Source of the DNA: Amycolatopsis echigonensis
GTDB lineage: Bacteria > Actinomycetota > Actinomycetes > Mycobacteriales > Pseudonocardiaceae
DNA length: 64,000 nt
Direction: 5' to 3'
NCBI RefSeq assembly: GCF_014174495.1
Contig: NZ_JACJHR010000010.1
Location: 83,069 to 147,068 of the forward strand
Shown here: one piece after another, positions 25,359 to 33,426 of the stretch
How positions within the stretch are numbered: the stretch's first letter is position 1
Layout of the letters: each line of letters begins with the position of its first letter
Notes under the pieces: model-generated
The model's input: the letters and a program-made list of their open reading frames with translations, nothing else
Databases searched by the model: none
What the model was told of the DNA's origin: nothing
Position numbers and translations under genes: made by a program

Positions 25359-26675
25359 GTGTCCGAGCCACCGCAGCTGCCCGCAGTCCACGAGGCCTAC
25401 CTGCCCCGCGAGCACGCGCTGCATCGCCCGCGGCACGGCAAGCGACAGCTGACCGCACTGGTCAGCGCCCTGTTGTTCTTCGTGACGCCGACCCTGCTGT
25501 GGGTCGTCGGGGTCCGGCCGAGCGAGATCGAAAACCACAAGCTCGCCGGATTCCCCAACCTCGGCGAGGGGTTCGGCTTCTTCACGAATCTCCCCAAATG
25601 GGCGACCGATCAGCTGTCGTTCCGGGCGGGCGCGATCAACGCGGCGAACGGGATCAGCGAGGGCGTCTTCGGCGAGGCCGCGCCGCTCGACCAGGGTTCG
25701 GCGTCGAGCACCGGCCCGATCCCGGCTCCTCCGCTGCAGCAGCCGAGCGCGCCGAACGCGGGCCCGTCGCTGCCGAGCGGGCCGGGGTCCAGCCAGGCCG
25801 GATACCGCAAGGTCGTCCAGGGGGCCGACGGCTGGCTGTACTACGGCTACGACTCCGAAGCGAAGTGCACGCCGACGCAGGACATCGACACCACGCTGAA
25901 GCGGGTCGACGAACTGCGCGCGGCGGTCGAGGCGTCCGGCCGGAAGTTCGTGTTCGTGGTGACGCCGGACAAGACCACGATGGTGCCGCAGTTCCTGCCC
26001 GCCAGTTACCCGGGCAAGGAATGCTCCCAGGCCGCGGCGCCGAACGACTGGTACAAGATCACCACCGAAGGCCACTCGCTCGACCTGCGCCCGCAGCTCG
26101 CCGCTGAAGCGGCCCGCGTCGGCCACCCGATCTACGCCCCCAACGACACGCACTGGCGCGACGAAGGCGGGCTCGTCCTTACCCGCACGCTCGCCGACAC
26201 GATCAAGCCGGGTACGACGAACAGCTGGCTGAGCGCCCCGGACGGCCAGTACGACGCGGTCGCGGACCTGCCGCTGCTGCTCGGCCAGACCGGTGTCAAG
26301 TCGAACACCCGCTACAGCCTGCGCCCGGACGGCGTCACCGACCGCGCGGGGGAATTCATCGCCAACATCGACCAGCCGGTGCACCGCTCGGCCCCGCCGA
26401 TCGTCGGAACGATCGACCAGCCGACCCTCGTCTACGGCGACTCGTTCAGCCTCGCGTCTTCGCGGTATCTCGAGGCGGCGTTCACGAATCTCACGTACCT
26501 GGCGTATTCGACGGACAAGACGCCGCAGTCGCAGGCGGTGAACCAGTTCGTGAACTCGCACGTGGTGGTGCTGCAGGCGGTGGAGCGGAACGTCGCGGGC
26601 GGATTGGTGCCGTTCACCGACGAGGGGTTCATCGCGGCGGTGAAGTCGGCGCTGGCGCAGCATCCGATCCGGTAG
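25359..26675 (+). CDS. AlgJ/AlgX-like SGNH acetyltransferase, membrane-anchored
   Basis: The 438-residue protein has one N-terminal membrane segment (about 30-52) and a Pro/Ser-rich linker. An extracellular SGNH-type domain follows, with the AlgX-type Asp-His motif in PNDTHWRDEGG and the nucleophile Ser in VYGDSFSLAS. Such proteins transfer acetyl groups onto polysaccharides, receiving them through an MBOAT partner. The likely MBOAT is at 6246-7679, 18 kb away. GTG 25359 follows TAATCT (25346-25351) by 7 bases with no ribosome site, so translation is probably leaderless. The acceptor polymer is unknown. Confidence 0.85.
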   Translation: MSEPPQLPAVHEAYLPREHALHRPRHGKRQLTALVSALLFFVTPTLLWVVGVRPSEIENHKLAGFPNLGEGFGFFTNLPKWATDQLSFRAGAINAANGISEGVFGEAAPLDQGSASSTGPIPAPPLQQPSAPNAGPSLPSGPGSSQAGYRKVVQGADGWLYYGYDSEAKCTPTQDIDTTLKRVDELRAAVEASGRKFVFVVTPDKTTMVPQFLPASYPGKECSQAAAPNDWYKITTEGHSLDLRPQLAAEAARVGHPIYAPNDTHWRDEGGLVLTRTLADTIKPGTTNSWLSAPDGQYDAVADLPLLLGQTGVKSNTRYSLRPDGVTDRAGEFIANIDQPVHRSAPPIVGTIDQPTLVYGDSFSLASSRYLEAAFTNLTYLAYSTDKTPQSQAVNQFVNSHVVVLQAVERNVAGGLVPFTDEGFIAAVKSALAQHPIR

Positions 26676-26847
26676 CCGACGAGTAGTTTTCGCGGTGTGC
26701 CAGGAGATCCGCCAGATGCCGGTCGCTCCACTCGCGCGTGGCGTCGATGACGGGCAGGAGGCTGCGGCTGCGGGCGGTTCTGGCGAAAGCCGTCCTCGAC
26801 CAGATCGACGCGCCGACCTTGTCCCGCCAGCAGGTGACCGGGTACCG
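26676..26847. other. Intergenic stretch with possible coding remnant
   Basis: Between the convergent AlgJ-like gene and znuB, both strands show open frames with strong G/C third-position bias. On the plus strand a 34-codon frame runs from ATG 26748 to TAG at the znuB stop. On the minus strand an open frame continues in phase after the znuB stop (LLPVIDATREWSDRHLADLL) but has no start codon. It may be a gene fragment; I recognise no family. Confidence 0.35.
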
Positions 26848-27735
26848 CTAGCCGACCGGAACTGGGGCCGGTTCTTCCACCGGGCTGGTCCGGACACCGC
26901 GCCGGCGGTCGCGGACCCACGCGATGATCCGGCACACCAGGTAGATCAAGAACGAAATCGACGTCACGAACGCGCTCACCGGCAATCCCGGAGCCAGCGA
27001 CAGCACGATCCCGCCCAGTGCGGCGACCTCCGCGAACACCACCGACAGCACCGTCGCGCGCAACGGGCTCGCCGTCACCCGGGCGGCAGCCGCGGCGGGG
27101 GTGACCATCAAAGCGACCACCAGCAGCGACCCGACCACCTGCACGCTCAACGCCGTCGCGACCCCGACCAGCAGCGAGAACAGCACCGTCAGCGTCTTCA
27201 CCGGAACCCCGCGAGCCTCGGCCACCGCGCGGTCCACGCTGGCGAACAGCAGCGGGCGATAGATCAGCGAAAGCACTGCCAGCACTGCTGCCGCCGCGAT
27301 CACCAGCGCGGTCAGGTTCGTGCTGTCCACCGTGATGATCTGGCCGGTCAGAATGCCGAATTTGTTCGCTGACCGTCCTTTGTAGAACGACAGCAGCAGG
27401 ACGCCCATGCCCAGTCCGAAGGACAGGATCACGCCGATCACCGAATCGCGGTCGGCGTCGCGGATTCCCAGGATTCCCAGCAACAGCGCGGCCGCGACGG
27501 CACCGGCCAGTGCGCCGTATTCCACTCCGACGCCCAGCAGCAGCGCGCCGGCCGCGCCGGTGAAGGCCAGTTCGGACGTGCCGTGCACCGCGAAGGACAT
27601 GCGGCGCATCACGATCAGCGGGCCGAGCACCCCGGCCAGCAAGCCGAGCACCGCGGCCGCGATCAGCGCGATGCGAACGCTGTCCAGAGCCGAGATCAGC
27701 TCCCACGTCTTGGCGAAGTCGAAGATGCCGTCCAA
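26848..27735 (-). CDS. znuB: Zinc/manganese ABC transporter permease
   Basis: The 295-residue membrane protein belongs to the ABC-3 permease family, with 8 to 9 hydrophobic spans and the FAVHGTSELAFTGAAGALLLG and VGVATALSVQVVGSLLVVALM segments. It forms the channel through which the ZnuC ATPase drives metal import. It is the last gene of a znuACB-type operon, 3 bases after znuC. The Zur-like box before znuA makes zinc the likely substrate. Confidence 0.9.
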   Translation of the reverse strand: MDGIFDFAKTWELISALDSVRIALIAAAVLGLLAGVLGPLIVMRRMSFAVHGTSELAFTGAAGALLLGVGVEYGALAGAVAAALLLGILGIRDADRDSVIGVILSFGLGMGVLLLSFYKGRSANKFGILTGQIITVDSTNLTALVIAAAAVLAVLSLIYRPLLFASVDRAVAEARGVPVKTLTVLFSLLVGVATALSVQVVGSLLVVALMVTPAAAAARVTASPLRATVLSVVFAEVAALGGIVLSLAPGLPVSAFVTSISFLIYLVCRIIAWVRDRRRGVRTSPVEEPAPVPVG

Positions 27736-27738
27736 GGC

Positions 27739-28575
27739 TCAGCCCACTGCTTCCTGCTCGTGGTGGTGCGGTTGGTCCTCGCACAACGCGCTCTGCGCCC
27801 CGGCGATGTGGATCTGCCCGCCGACGCGCAGCACCTCGATCTTCGTTCCGTACAGCTCCGACAGCGTCTCCGAGGTCATCACCTCGTCCGGCTTGCCGAT
27901 CCGGAAGTGGCCGTTCACCAGGTACAGCACGCGGTCGACGAACTGCAGGACCGGGTTGATCTCGTGCGTCACGAACAACACGGCGGTCCCGGCTTCGCGC
28001 CGGCGAGCGTCGATCAGTTCGCTCACCGCGCGCTGGTGCGCCAGGTCGAGCGACAAGAGCGGTTCGTCGCACAGCAACACCGCCGGATCGCCGACCAGCG
28101 CCTGTGCCACCCGCAGTCGTTGCTGTTCGCCGCCGGAAAGCCGACCGACCGGCTGCTTCGCGTAGCGCGTGCCGCCGACCGATTCGATCACCGACGCCAC
28201 GCGACGTTTCCGTGCGCCCATTCCGGCCAGTCCCGGACCCCAGCGGTGGCCGTCCAGTCCGAGGCCGACCAGGTCGATGCCGCGCAGCGTGAGCGAATCG
28301 TCGATCGCGCGCTGCTGCGGGATGTAACCGACCTTGCGGTTCGCCCCGCCCGGACGGCCGCCGGCGATTTCCACCGTGCCCGCCGACAACGACTGCATGC
28401 CCAGCAACGCCTTGAGGAAGCTGCTTTTGCCGGAACCGTTCGGGCCGAGGACAGCCAGGAATTCGCCCGGTTCGACGTCAAGGTCCAAACCGGACCAGAG
28501 AGTGCGGTCGCCGAAGGCGAGCCCGGCTCCGCGCACGCGGACCGCGGGGCCGGCTTCCGGAAGCTGGACGGACAT
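27739..28575 (-). CDS. znuC: Zinc ABC transporter ATP-binding protein
   Basis: The 278-residue ATPase has Walker A GPNGSGKSSF, the Q-loop in GYIPQQRAIDD, signature LSGGEQQRLRVA, Walker B AVLLCDEPLLSLD and the H-loop LFVTHEIN. The C-terminus carries QPHHHEQEAVG, a histidine-rich tail common in zinc transporters. It energises ZnuB. Its start abuts the znuA stop, so the three genes are co-transcribed. Confidence 0.92.
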   Translation of the reverse strand: MSVQLPEAGPAVRVRGAGLAFGDRTLWSGLDLDVEPGEFLAVLGPNGSGKSSFLKALLGMQSLSAGTVEIAGGRPGGANRKVGYIPQQRAIDDSLTLRGIDLVGLGLDGHRWGPGLAGMGARKRRVASVIESVGGTRYAKQPVGRLSGGEQQRLRVAQALVGDPAVLLCDEPLLSLDLAHQRAVSELIDARRREAGTAVLFVTHEINPVLQFVDRVLYLVNGHFRIGKPDEVMTSETLSELYGTKIEVLRVGGQIHIAGAQSALCEDQPHHHEQEAVG

Positions 28576-29489
28576 CAGCTGTTCAGAGCCCCCGACAGCG
28601 AGTCCACATCCTTGGTCATCCAGTCAATGTAGCCCGTGACGTTCGCCGGGAGCGTCTCGGATACGTCGACCACCGCGACCCCGGACGCCTTCGCGTCGGC
28701 GACCGCCTGCTTGGTCAGCGGGGTGACCGTTTGCACGTTGTTGACCAGCGCCTTCACCTGCTTCTCCTTGATCAGCTTGGTGAAGTCGGAGACCGCCGCG
28801 GCGGGCACGTCGGTCTCGTTCTCGATCGCGTCGGAGAAGGCCTTCGGCGTGGCGTCGGCGATGTTCGCGGTCTTCAGCAGGTAGTGCGCGACCGGTTCGG
28901 TGACGACGACCTTCGTGCCCGGGTGCGCGGTGCCCAGCGCGGCCGCCTTCTTGATCAGGCCGTCGACCTGACTCTTGAAGGTCTTGGCGTTGTCGTCGAA
29001 CGTCTTCTTCGACGCGGGCTGGATCTCTCCGAGCGCGGCCGCGACCTGGTCGGCGACCTTCTCGACGCCCGGCAGGTCGTACCAGACGTGCTCGTTCTCC
29101 TCGCCCGGCTTGGCGATGTCGTAGGCGACCAGCTTCTTCGCCGAAGCCGCCTCGCCGGAGAGCTTGGTGAAGAACTGGTCGTACCCGCCGCCGTTGCCGA
29201 GGGTCAGCTGGGCCTTCTTGGCGGCGAGCGCGTCGTCGGCGGTCGATTCGTACGAGTGCGGGTCGGCTGACGGATCGTGGATGATCGACGTGACCTGCAC
29301 TTTGTCGCCTCCGATGGCGGACACGACGCTGCCCCAGACATCGGTGGAGGCGACGACCTTCACCTGATCGCCCGTTCCCCCTCCCGCCCCGGAACCGGTC
29401 GAGGACGACGTGCTGGAGCACGCGCCGAGCGCGAACACAGCCAAAGCCGACGCGGCGGCGAGGACGCTCGTGGTGCGGCGGGAAGTCAT
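28575..29489 (-). CDS. znuA: Zinc ABC transporter substrate-binding lipoprotein
   Basis: The 304-residue protein has a lipoprotein signal with lipobox ALGACSS and a Ser/Gly linker. It then has the cluster A-I binding fold with metal-ligand histidines in DPHSYES, NEHVWYD and EPVAHYLL. ATG 29489 is chosen over an earlier in-frame start because AGGAGAG lies 5 bases upstream and the signal peptide begins there. It captures zinc outside the membrane for ZnuBC. A Zur-like palindrome lies 27 bases before the start. Confidence 0.92.
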   Translation of the reverse strand: MTSRRTTSVLAAASALAVFALGACSSTSSSTGSGAGGGTGDQVKVVASTDVWGSVVSAIGGDKVQVTSIIHDPSADPHSYESTADDALAAKKAQLTLGNGGGYDQFFTKLSGEAASAKKLVAYDIAKPGEENEHVWYDLPGVEKVADQVAAALGEIQPASKKTFDDNAKTFKSQVDGLIKKAAALGTAHPGTKVVVTEPVAHYLLKTANIADATPKAFSDAIENETDVPAAAVSDFTKLIKEKQVKALVNNVQTVTPLTKQAVADAKASGVAVVDVSETLPANVTGYIDWMTKDVDSLSGALNS

Positions 29490-29515
29490 CGGGCTCTCCT
29501 GGGTCGAACTGCTAA

Positions 29516-29530
29516 TGGAAACCGTTGTCA
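29516..29530 (-). promoter_or_regulatory. Zur-like operator upstream of znuA
   Basis: On the minus strand the site reads TGACAACGGTTTCCA, an imperfect palindrome fitting the actinobacterial Zur pattern TGANAANGNTTTNCA. It sits 27 bases before the znuA ATG, where zinc-loaded Zur would block transcription. Confidence 0.6.
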
Positions 29531-29649
29531 GATTCACCTTACCCCATCCGAACGGCGAACCTCACTCCACCGGGTGGCCGTACGCGCTCTTGATCACCGA
29601 ACGGATCGAGACGCTCACCACAGGGGTGTCGCTTCTGGAAAACGATCTG

Positions 29650-29662
29650 AACCGTTACGGTT
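29650..29662 (+). promoter_or_regulatory. Palindromic operator at the LacI gene start
   Basis: AACCGTTACGGTT is a perfect 6-bp inverted repeat around one base, ending 5 bases before the LacI ATG. LacI-family operators have this form, so autoregulation is likely. Confidence 0.55.
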
Positions 29663-29667
29663 TGCGG

Positions 29668-30768
29668 ATGGGCCGTCCTATTCGCACCCGGAGGCAGGCG
29701 ACATTGGCGTCGCTCGCGGCGGAACTCGGGGTGTCCAGGACCACCGTGTCCAACGCCTACAACCGCCCGGATCAGCTCTCCCCCGAACTGCGCCGCAGGG
29801 TGCTCGAGACCGCGCGGCGGCTCGGCTACCCCGGCCCCGACCCGGTCGCGCGGTCGCTGCGCACCCGCAAGGCGGGCGCGGTCGGACTGCTGCTGACCGA
29901 GAACCTCTCCTACGCCTTCCGCGACCCGGCCGCCGTCGGCGTGCTCGAAGGGCTCGCGCTGGCCTGCGAGGACGCGGGCGTCGGCCTGCATCTCGTGCCG
30001 GCCAGCCCCGGCCGCGAGGACCTCGCCGCGGTGCACCGCGCGGGCGTGGACGGGTTCGTCGTGTACTCCGTGCCGGACGACGACCCGCATCTCGCGGCCG
30101 TCCTCGAACGGCCCGTGCCGACGGTGATCATCGACCAGCCCCGGATCGACGGCGTGGACCGGGTCGGCCCGGACGACGCGGCCGCTGTGACGCAGCTCGC
30201 CGACCATCTGGTGGCGCTCGGCCATCGGCAGATCGGCGTCCTCTGCATGCGGCTCGGCCGCGAGCGCAACGACGATTTCGTGACCGCCGAACGCCAGAGC
30301 GGCGCGCACTTCCACGTGCAGCGCACCCGGCTGGAAGCGCTGGCGACGGCGTTTTCCTCGGCGGGCGTCGACTGGGCGACCGTGCCGGTCGTCGAGCGCT
30401 TCGACCACACGGTGGACGACGGCGCCTCTGCCGCGCGTCAGCTGCTGGACGCGTATCCGCAGGTCACGGCCCTGGTCTGCACGTCGGACATCCTCGCGCT
30501 CGGCGCGCTGGCCGAGGCCGCGCGACGCGGGCTGCGGGTGCCGCTCGACCTCACGGTGACCGGCTTCGACGGCATCGCCGAGGCGGAGCGTTCCGGGCTC
30601 ACGACGGTGCACCAGCCGGTCCTGGAGAAGGGCAAGGTGGCCGGACGGCTGCTGCTCAGCTCGGCCGAGCGCGTCGGACCGAAGGTCATCACGCTGCCGA
30701 CCGAACTGCGGGTCGGCCGCACGTCGGCGCCGCCGCGGACGGTCGAGGAGCCCTGGTTCGGCGGGTGA
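29668..30768 (+). CDS. LacI family transcriptional regulator
   Basis: The 366-residue protein has an N-terminal LacI helix-turn-helix (ATLASLAAELGVSRTTVSNAYNRPDQLS) and hinge region. A periplasmic-binding-protein-like sensor follows, with VDGFVVYSVPDDDPH, LGHRQIGVL and VTGFDGIAEAERSGLTTV. ATG 29668 is chosen because homology starts there; upstream codons read through the znuA promoter. No sugar genes adjoin it. The gene order recalls the LacI gene near this block in mycobacteria. Its ligand and targets are unknown. Confidence 0.9.
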   Translation: MGRPIRTRRQATLASLAAELGVSRTTVSNAYNRPDQLSPELRRRVLETARRLGYPGPDPVARSLRTRKAGAVGLLLTENLSYAFRDPAAVGVLEGLALACEDAGVGLHLVPASPGREDLAAVHRAGVDGFVVYSVPDDDPHLAAVLERPVPTVIIDQPRIDGVDRVGPDDAAAVTQLADHLVALGHRQIGVLCMRLGRERNDDFVTAERQSGAHFHVQRTRLEALATAFSSAGVDWATVPVVERFDHTVDDGASAARQLLDAYPQVTALVCTSDILALGALAEAARRGLRVPLDLTVTGFDGIAEAERSGLTTVHQPVLEKGKVAGRLLLSSAERVGPKVITLPTELRVGRTSAPPRTVEEPWFGG

Positions 30769-30873
30769 CTTCGTGCGCGGCAATCGCGGTGAAAACCCGT
30801 GATCGCCACTCGCGAGTCACCCCAGCCTTCGCCGTGATTTCCCGCCCACCGCGTTGTGCGGGCGGCCCCGGGC

Positions 30874-30894
30874 CGGTTCCATTGGACGGAACCG
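30874..30894. promoter_or_regulatory. Inverted repeat upstream of the carbonic anhydrase gene
   Basis: CGGTTCC-ATTGGAC-GGAACCG is a perfect 7-bp inverted repeat ending 39 bases before the ATG. It could be an operator or a leader hairpin. A weaker hairpin at about 30779-30806 may terminate the LacI gene. Confidence 0.4.
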
Positions 30895-30933
30895 CCCGCG
30901 ACCAGCGGGGAAGCGCAGGCCGAAAGGTGTCCC

Positions 30934-31425
30934 ATGACCTCCATCGACGTGCTGCTCAAGCGCAACCGGGAAATCGGGAACATCGTTCCCGGTGACCGGT
31001 CCTCCCCCAAGCCGTCGCTGCAGGTGTCGATCCTGACCTGCATGGACGCCCGGATCCGGGTGTTCGAGATCTTCGGCCTGCTGCAGGGCGAGGCGCACGT
31101 GCTGCGCAACGCGGGCGGTGTGGTGACCGACGACATGATCCGCTCGCTCGCGCTCAGCCAGCGCAAGCTCGGCACCCGCGAGGTGCTGATCGTCCAGCAC
31201 ACCGACTGCGGCCTCTCCACGGTCACCGAGGACGAGTTCAAGGACGAGCTGGAGTCCGCCACCGGGCTGCGGCCGACCTGGGCGGTCGAGGCGTTCCGCA
31301 AGGTCGAGGACAGCGTGCGCACCTCGATGGAGCGCGCCCGGCGCAGCGACTTCCTCCTGCACACCGACAACGTGCGCGGATTCGTCTACGACGTGAAGGC
31401 CGGGAGCCTGACCGAGGTCAAGTAA
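30934..31425 (+). CDS. Beta-carbonic anhydrase
   Basis: The 163-residue enzyme has the beta-class zinc site: Cys36 and Asp38/Arg40 in LTCMDARI, and His89 and Cys92 in VQHTDCG. The spacing and short length match the Rv1284-type mycobacterial enzymes. It interconverts carbon dioxide and bicarbonate in the cytosol. ATG 30934 is preferred to an earlier frame opening because the family begins there. mutY follows 33 bases downstream, an order also found in mycobacteria. Confidence 0.92.
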   Translation: MTSIDVLLKRNREIGNIVPGDRSSPKPSLQVSILTCMDARIRVFEIFGLLQGEAHVLRNAGGVVTDDMIRSLALSQRKLGTREVLIVQHTDCGLSTVTEDEFKDELESATGLRPTWAVEAFRKVEDSVRTSMERARRSDFLLHTDNVRGFVYDVKAGSLTEVK

Positions 31426-31458
31426 GGGCAGTCGTATTCGGTCGTATTCAATGGCGGG

Positions 31459-32334
31459 GTGGGCCTAGACACCGATGTTCTGATCGACTGGTTCGCCGAG
31501 GTCGGCCGGGACCTGCCGTGGCGGGAGCCGGACTGCTCGGCGTGGGGCGTGCTGGTCAGCGAAATCATGCTGCAGCAGACGCCGGTCTCGCGCGTCCAGC
31601 CGATCTGGCTGGAATGGATGGCTCGCTGGCCGGTGCCCTCCGCGCTGGCCGCGGAGACGACCGGCGAGGTCGTGCGCGCGTGGGGCAAGCTCGGCTACCC
31701 GCGTCGCGCGCTTCGGCTGCACGCCGCCGCCACCGTCATCGCTCAGGAGCACGGCGACGTCGTGCCGTCCGATGTGGACACACTGCTCGCGCTGCCCGGC
31801 ATTGGCGCGTACACGGCGCGCGCGGTGGCGGCGTTCGCGTACGGCAAGCGCGCGCCGGTGGTGGACACGAACGTCCGACGGGTGGTCGCGCGTGCCGTTC
31901 ATGGCGCGGGAGACGCTGGTCCGGCGTCGAATACCCGCGACATGGCGGACGTCGAAGCGCTGCTGCCCGCCGAGGACGCACCAGCGGCGAAGCTGTCCGC
32001 GGCGCTGATGGAACTGGGCGCGCTGATCTGCACCGCGCGGTCGCCGAAGTGCGCGGACTGCCCGATTTACACCGAATGCGCGTGGCAGCGCAACGGCCGT
32101 CCCGAATACGCCGGTCCGGCCAAGCCGGTGCAGAAGTTCGCCGGGACCGACCGGCAGGTGCGCGGGCTGCTGCTGGACGTCCTGCGCGGTGCCGAGGGAC
32201 CGGTCGAGAAAGCACGGCTGGATCTCGTGTGGCACGAATCCGGCCAGCGCGACCGGTGCCTGGACTCGCTGCTCGTGGACGGTCTGCTGGAGCAAACCCG
32301 CGACGGACTGTTCGCGCTCCCTGGGGAACACTGA
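31459..32334 (+). CDS. mutY: A/G-specific adenine glycosylase
   Basis: The 291-residue protein has Glu35 in SEIMLQQTPV, the helix-hairpin-helix LPGIGAYTARAV, catalytic Asp136 in VVDTNVRR, and a 4Fe-4S cluster with Cys191, Cys198, Cys201 and Cys207 (spacing C-x6-C-x2-C-x5-C). It removes adenine mispaired with 8-oxoguanine. It is shorter than E. coli MutY, lacking most of the NUDIX-like C-terminal domain, as is usual in actinobacteria. The start is GTG. Confidence 0.95.
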   Translation: MGLDTDVLIDWFAEVGRDLPWREPDCSAWGVLVSEIMLQQTPVSRVQPIWLEWMARWPVPSALAAETTGEVVRAWGKLGYPRRALRLHAAATVIAQEHGDVVPSDVDTLLALPGIGAYTARAVAAFAYGKRAPVVDTNVRRVVARAVHGAGDAGPASNTRDMADVEALLPAEDAPAAKLSAALMELGALICTARSPKCADCPIYTECAWQRNGRPEYAGPAKPVQKFAGTDRQVRGLLLDVLRGAEGPVEKARLDLVWHESGQRDRCLDSLLVDGLLEQTRDGLFALPGEH

Positions 32335-32424
32335 CGCACTACGACGAAAGTCGGCAAAAAGTTGTTGCCGCCGGGGTGCCGGGTTAGCTTTCCCCCGTCG
32401 CACTTGCTGGCTGAGGAGTTCCGC

Positions 32425-33378
32425 ATGGGGGAAGCAACGCGTCGTGCTGTCTTGAAGGGCGGCCTCACCGCCACCGCCGTGGGCGCGCTGGGCTTCGCCA
32501 CGGCGAGATCCGCGGCAGCCGTCACCACCCCGGTCATCCACTCGACGGCCGAGTGGAACGCCCGGCCCGCGTCCGGCGCGATCGTGGTGGAGAACCACAA
32601 GCCGACGTACATCGTGGTGCACCACACCGTCGACCCCGGCAACAACACCGACTATTCGCTGGCGCACGCGCTGCAGATCTCGCGGGACATCCAGAACTTC
32701 CACATGGACACCCGCGGCTGGATCGACACCGGCCAGCAGTTCACGAACAGCCGCGGCGGGTTCGTCACCGAAGGTCGGCACCGCAGCCTCGAAATCCTGC
32801 GCGGCGGGAAGCAGCACGTGCAGGGCGCGAACGTGGCCAACCACAACAGCGAATGCCTCGGCATCGAGAACGAGGGCCTCTACAGCACGGTCGACGTGCC
32901 AGTCGCGCTCTGGAACTCGCTCGTGCAGCTGATCGCCTACATCGCGCACCAATACGGCATCAGCCCCGAGTTCATCAAGGGCCACCGCGATTTCAACTCG
33001 ACCGAGTGCTGCGGCCAGGTGCTCTACAACCGGCTCCCCGAGCTGCGCAATGCGGTCGGCCGGCAGCTCGGCGTCTCCGTCGCGCGGCTCGACGCACCCG
33101 AGTGGCCGCTGCTCAAACCGGGTGACACCGGTCCGAAGGTGATGACCGCGCAACGTTTCCTGCGCGCCGCCGGGTTCGGCGTGCCCACCGACGGCGTGTT
33201 CGGCAAGGCGACCGCGGACGCCGTATCCGCGCTGGCCGCCGAGCACGGGCTCTCCCGGGACAGCTGCACCGCGGCCCGGGCGAGCGCCGAATCCGCCTAC
33301 CTCGGCTCGGACATCTGGCCGTTGATCGTGCCGGCGGACCGCTCGACCGCCGCCTGGCGCGCCGAGCTGGCCCGCTGA
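32425..33378 (+). CDS. Tat-exported N-acetylmuramoyl-L-alanine amidase with peptidoglycan-binding domain
   Basis: The 317-residue protein starts with a twin-arginine signal (ATRRAVLKGG, then a hydrophobic stretch ending ARSAAA). A PGRP/amidase-2 domain (about 38-215) follows, with zinc-site histidines in IVVHHTVD and KGHRDFNSTECCG. The C-terminal PG_binding_1 domain (LLKPGDTGPKVMTAQRFL...GVFGKATADAV) completes it. ATG 32425 has GAGGAG 6 bases upstream. It would cleave the muramic acid-alanine bond in cell-wall peptidoglycan, outside the membrane. A strong terminator follows. Confidence 0.9.
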   Translation: MGEATRRAVLKGGLTATAVGALGFATARSAAAVTTPVIHSTAEWNARPASGAIVVENHKPTYIVVHHTVDPGNNTDYSLAHALQISRDIQNFHMDTRGWIDTGQQFTNSRGGFVTEGRHRSLEILRGGKQHVQGANVANHNSECLGIENEGLYSTVDVPVALWNSLVQLIAYIAHQYGISPEFIKGHRDFNSTECCGQVLYNRLPELRNAVGRQLGVSVARLDAPEWPLLKPGDTGPKVMTAQRFLRAAGFGVPTDGVFGKATADAVSALAAEHGLSRDSCTAARASAESAYLGSDIWPLIVPADRSTAAWRAELAR

Positions 33379-33383
33379 CCGGG

Positions 33384-33426
33384 GACGCCTCACGCGTGCC
33401 AGCGAGGGCGGCACACGTGAGGCGTC
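33384..33426. terminator. Bidirectional hairpin terminator between convergent genes
   Basis: GACGCCTCACGCGTGCC pairs with a near-perfect reverse complement ending GTGAGGCGTC, giving a stem of about 17 bp with one mismatch and a short loop. It lies between the amidase stop and the hydrolase stop and overlaps the latter. No long T-run is present. Confidence 0.7.
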
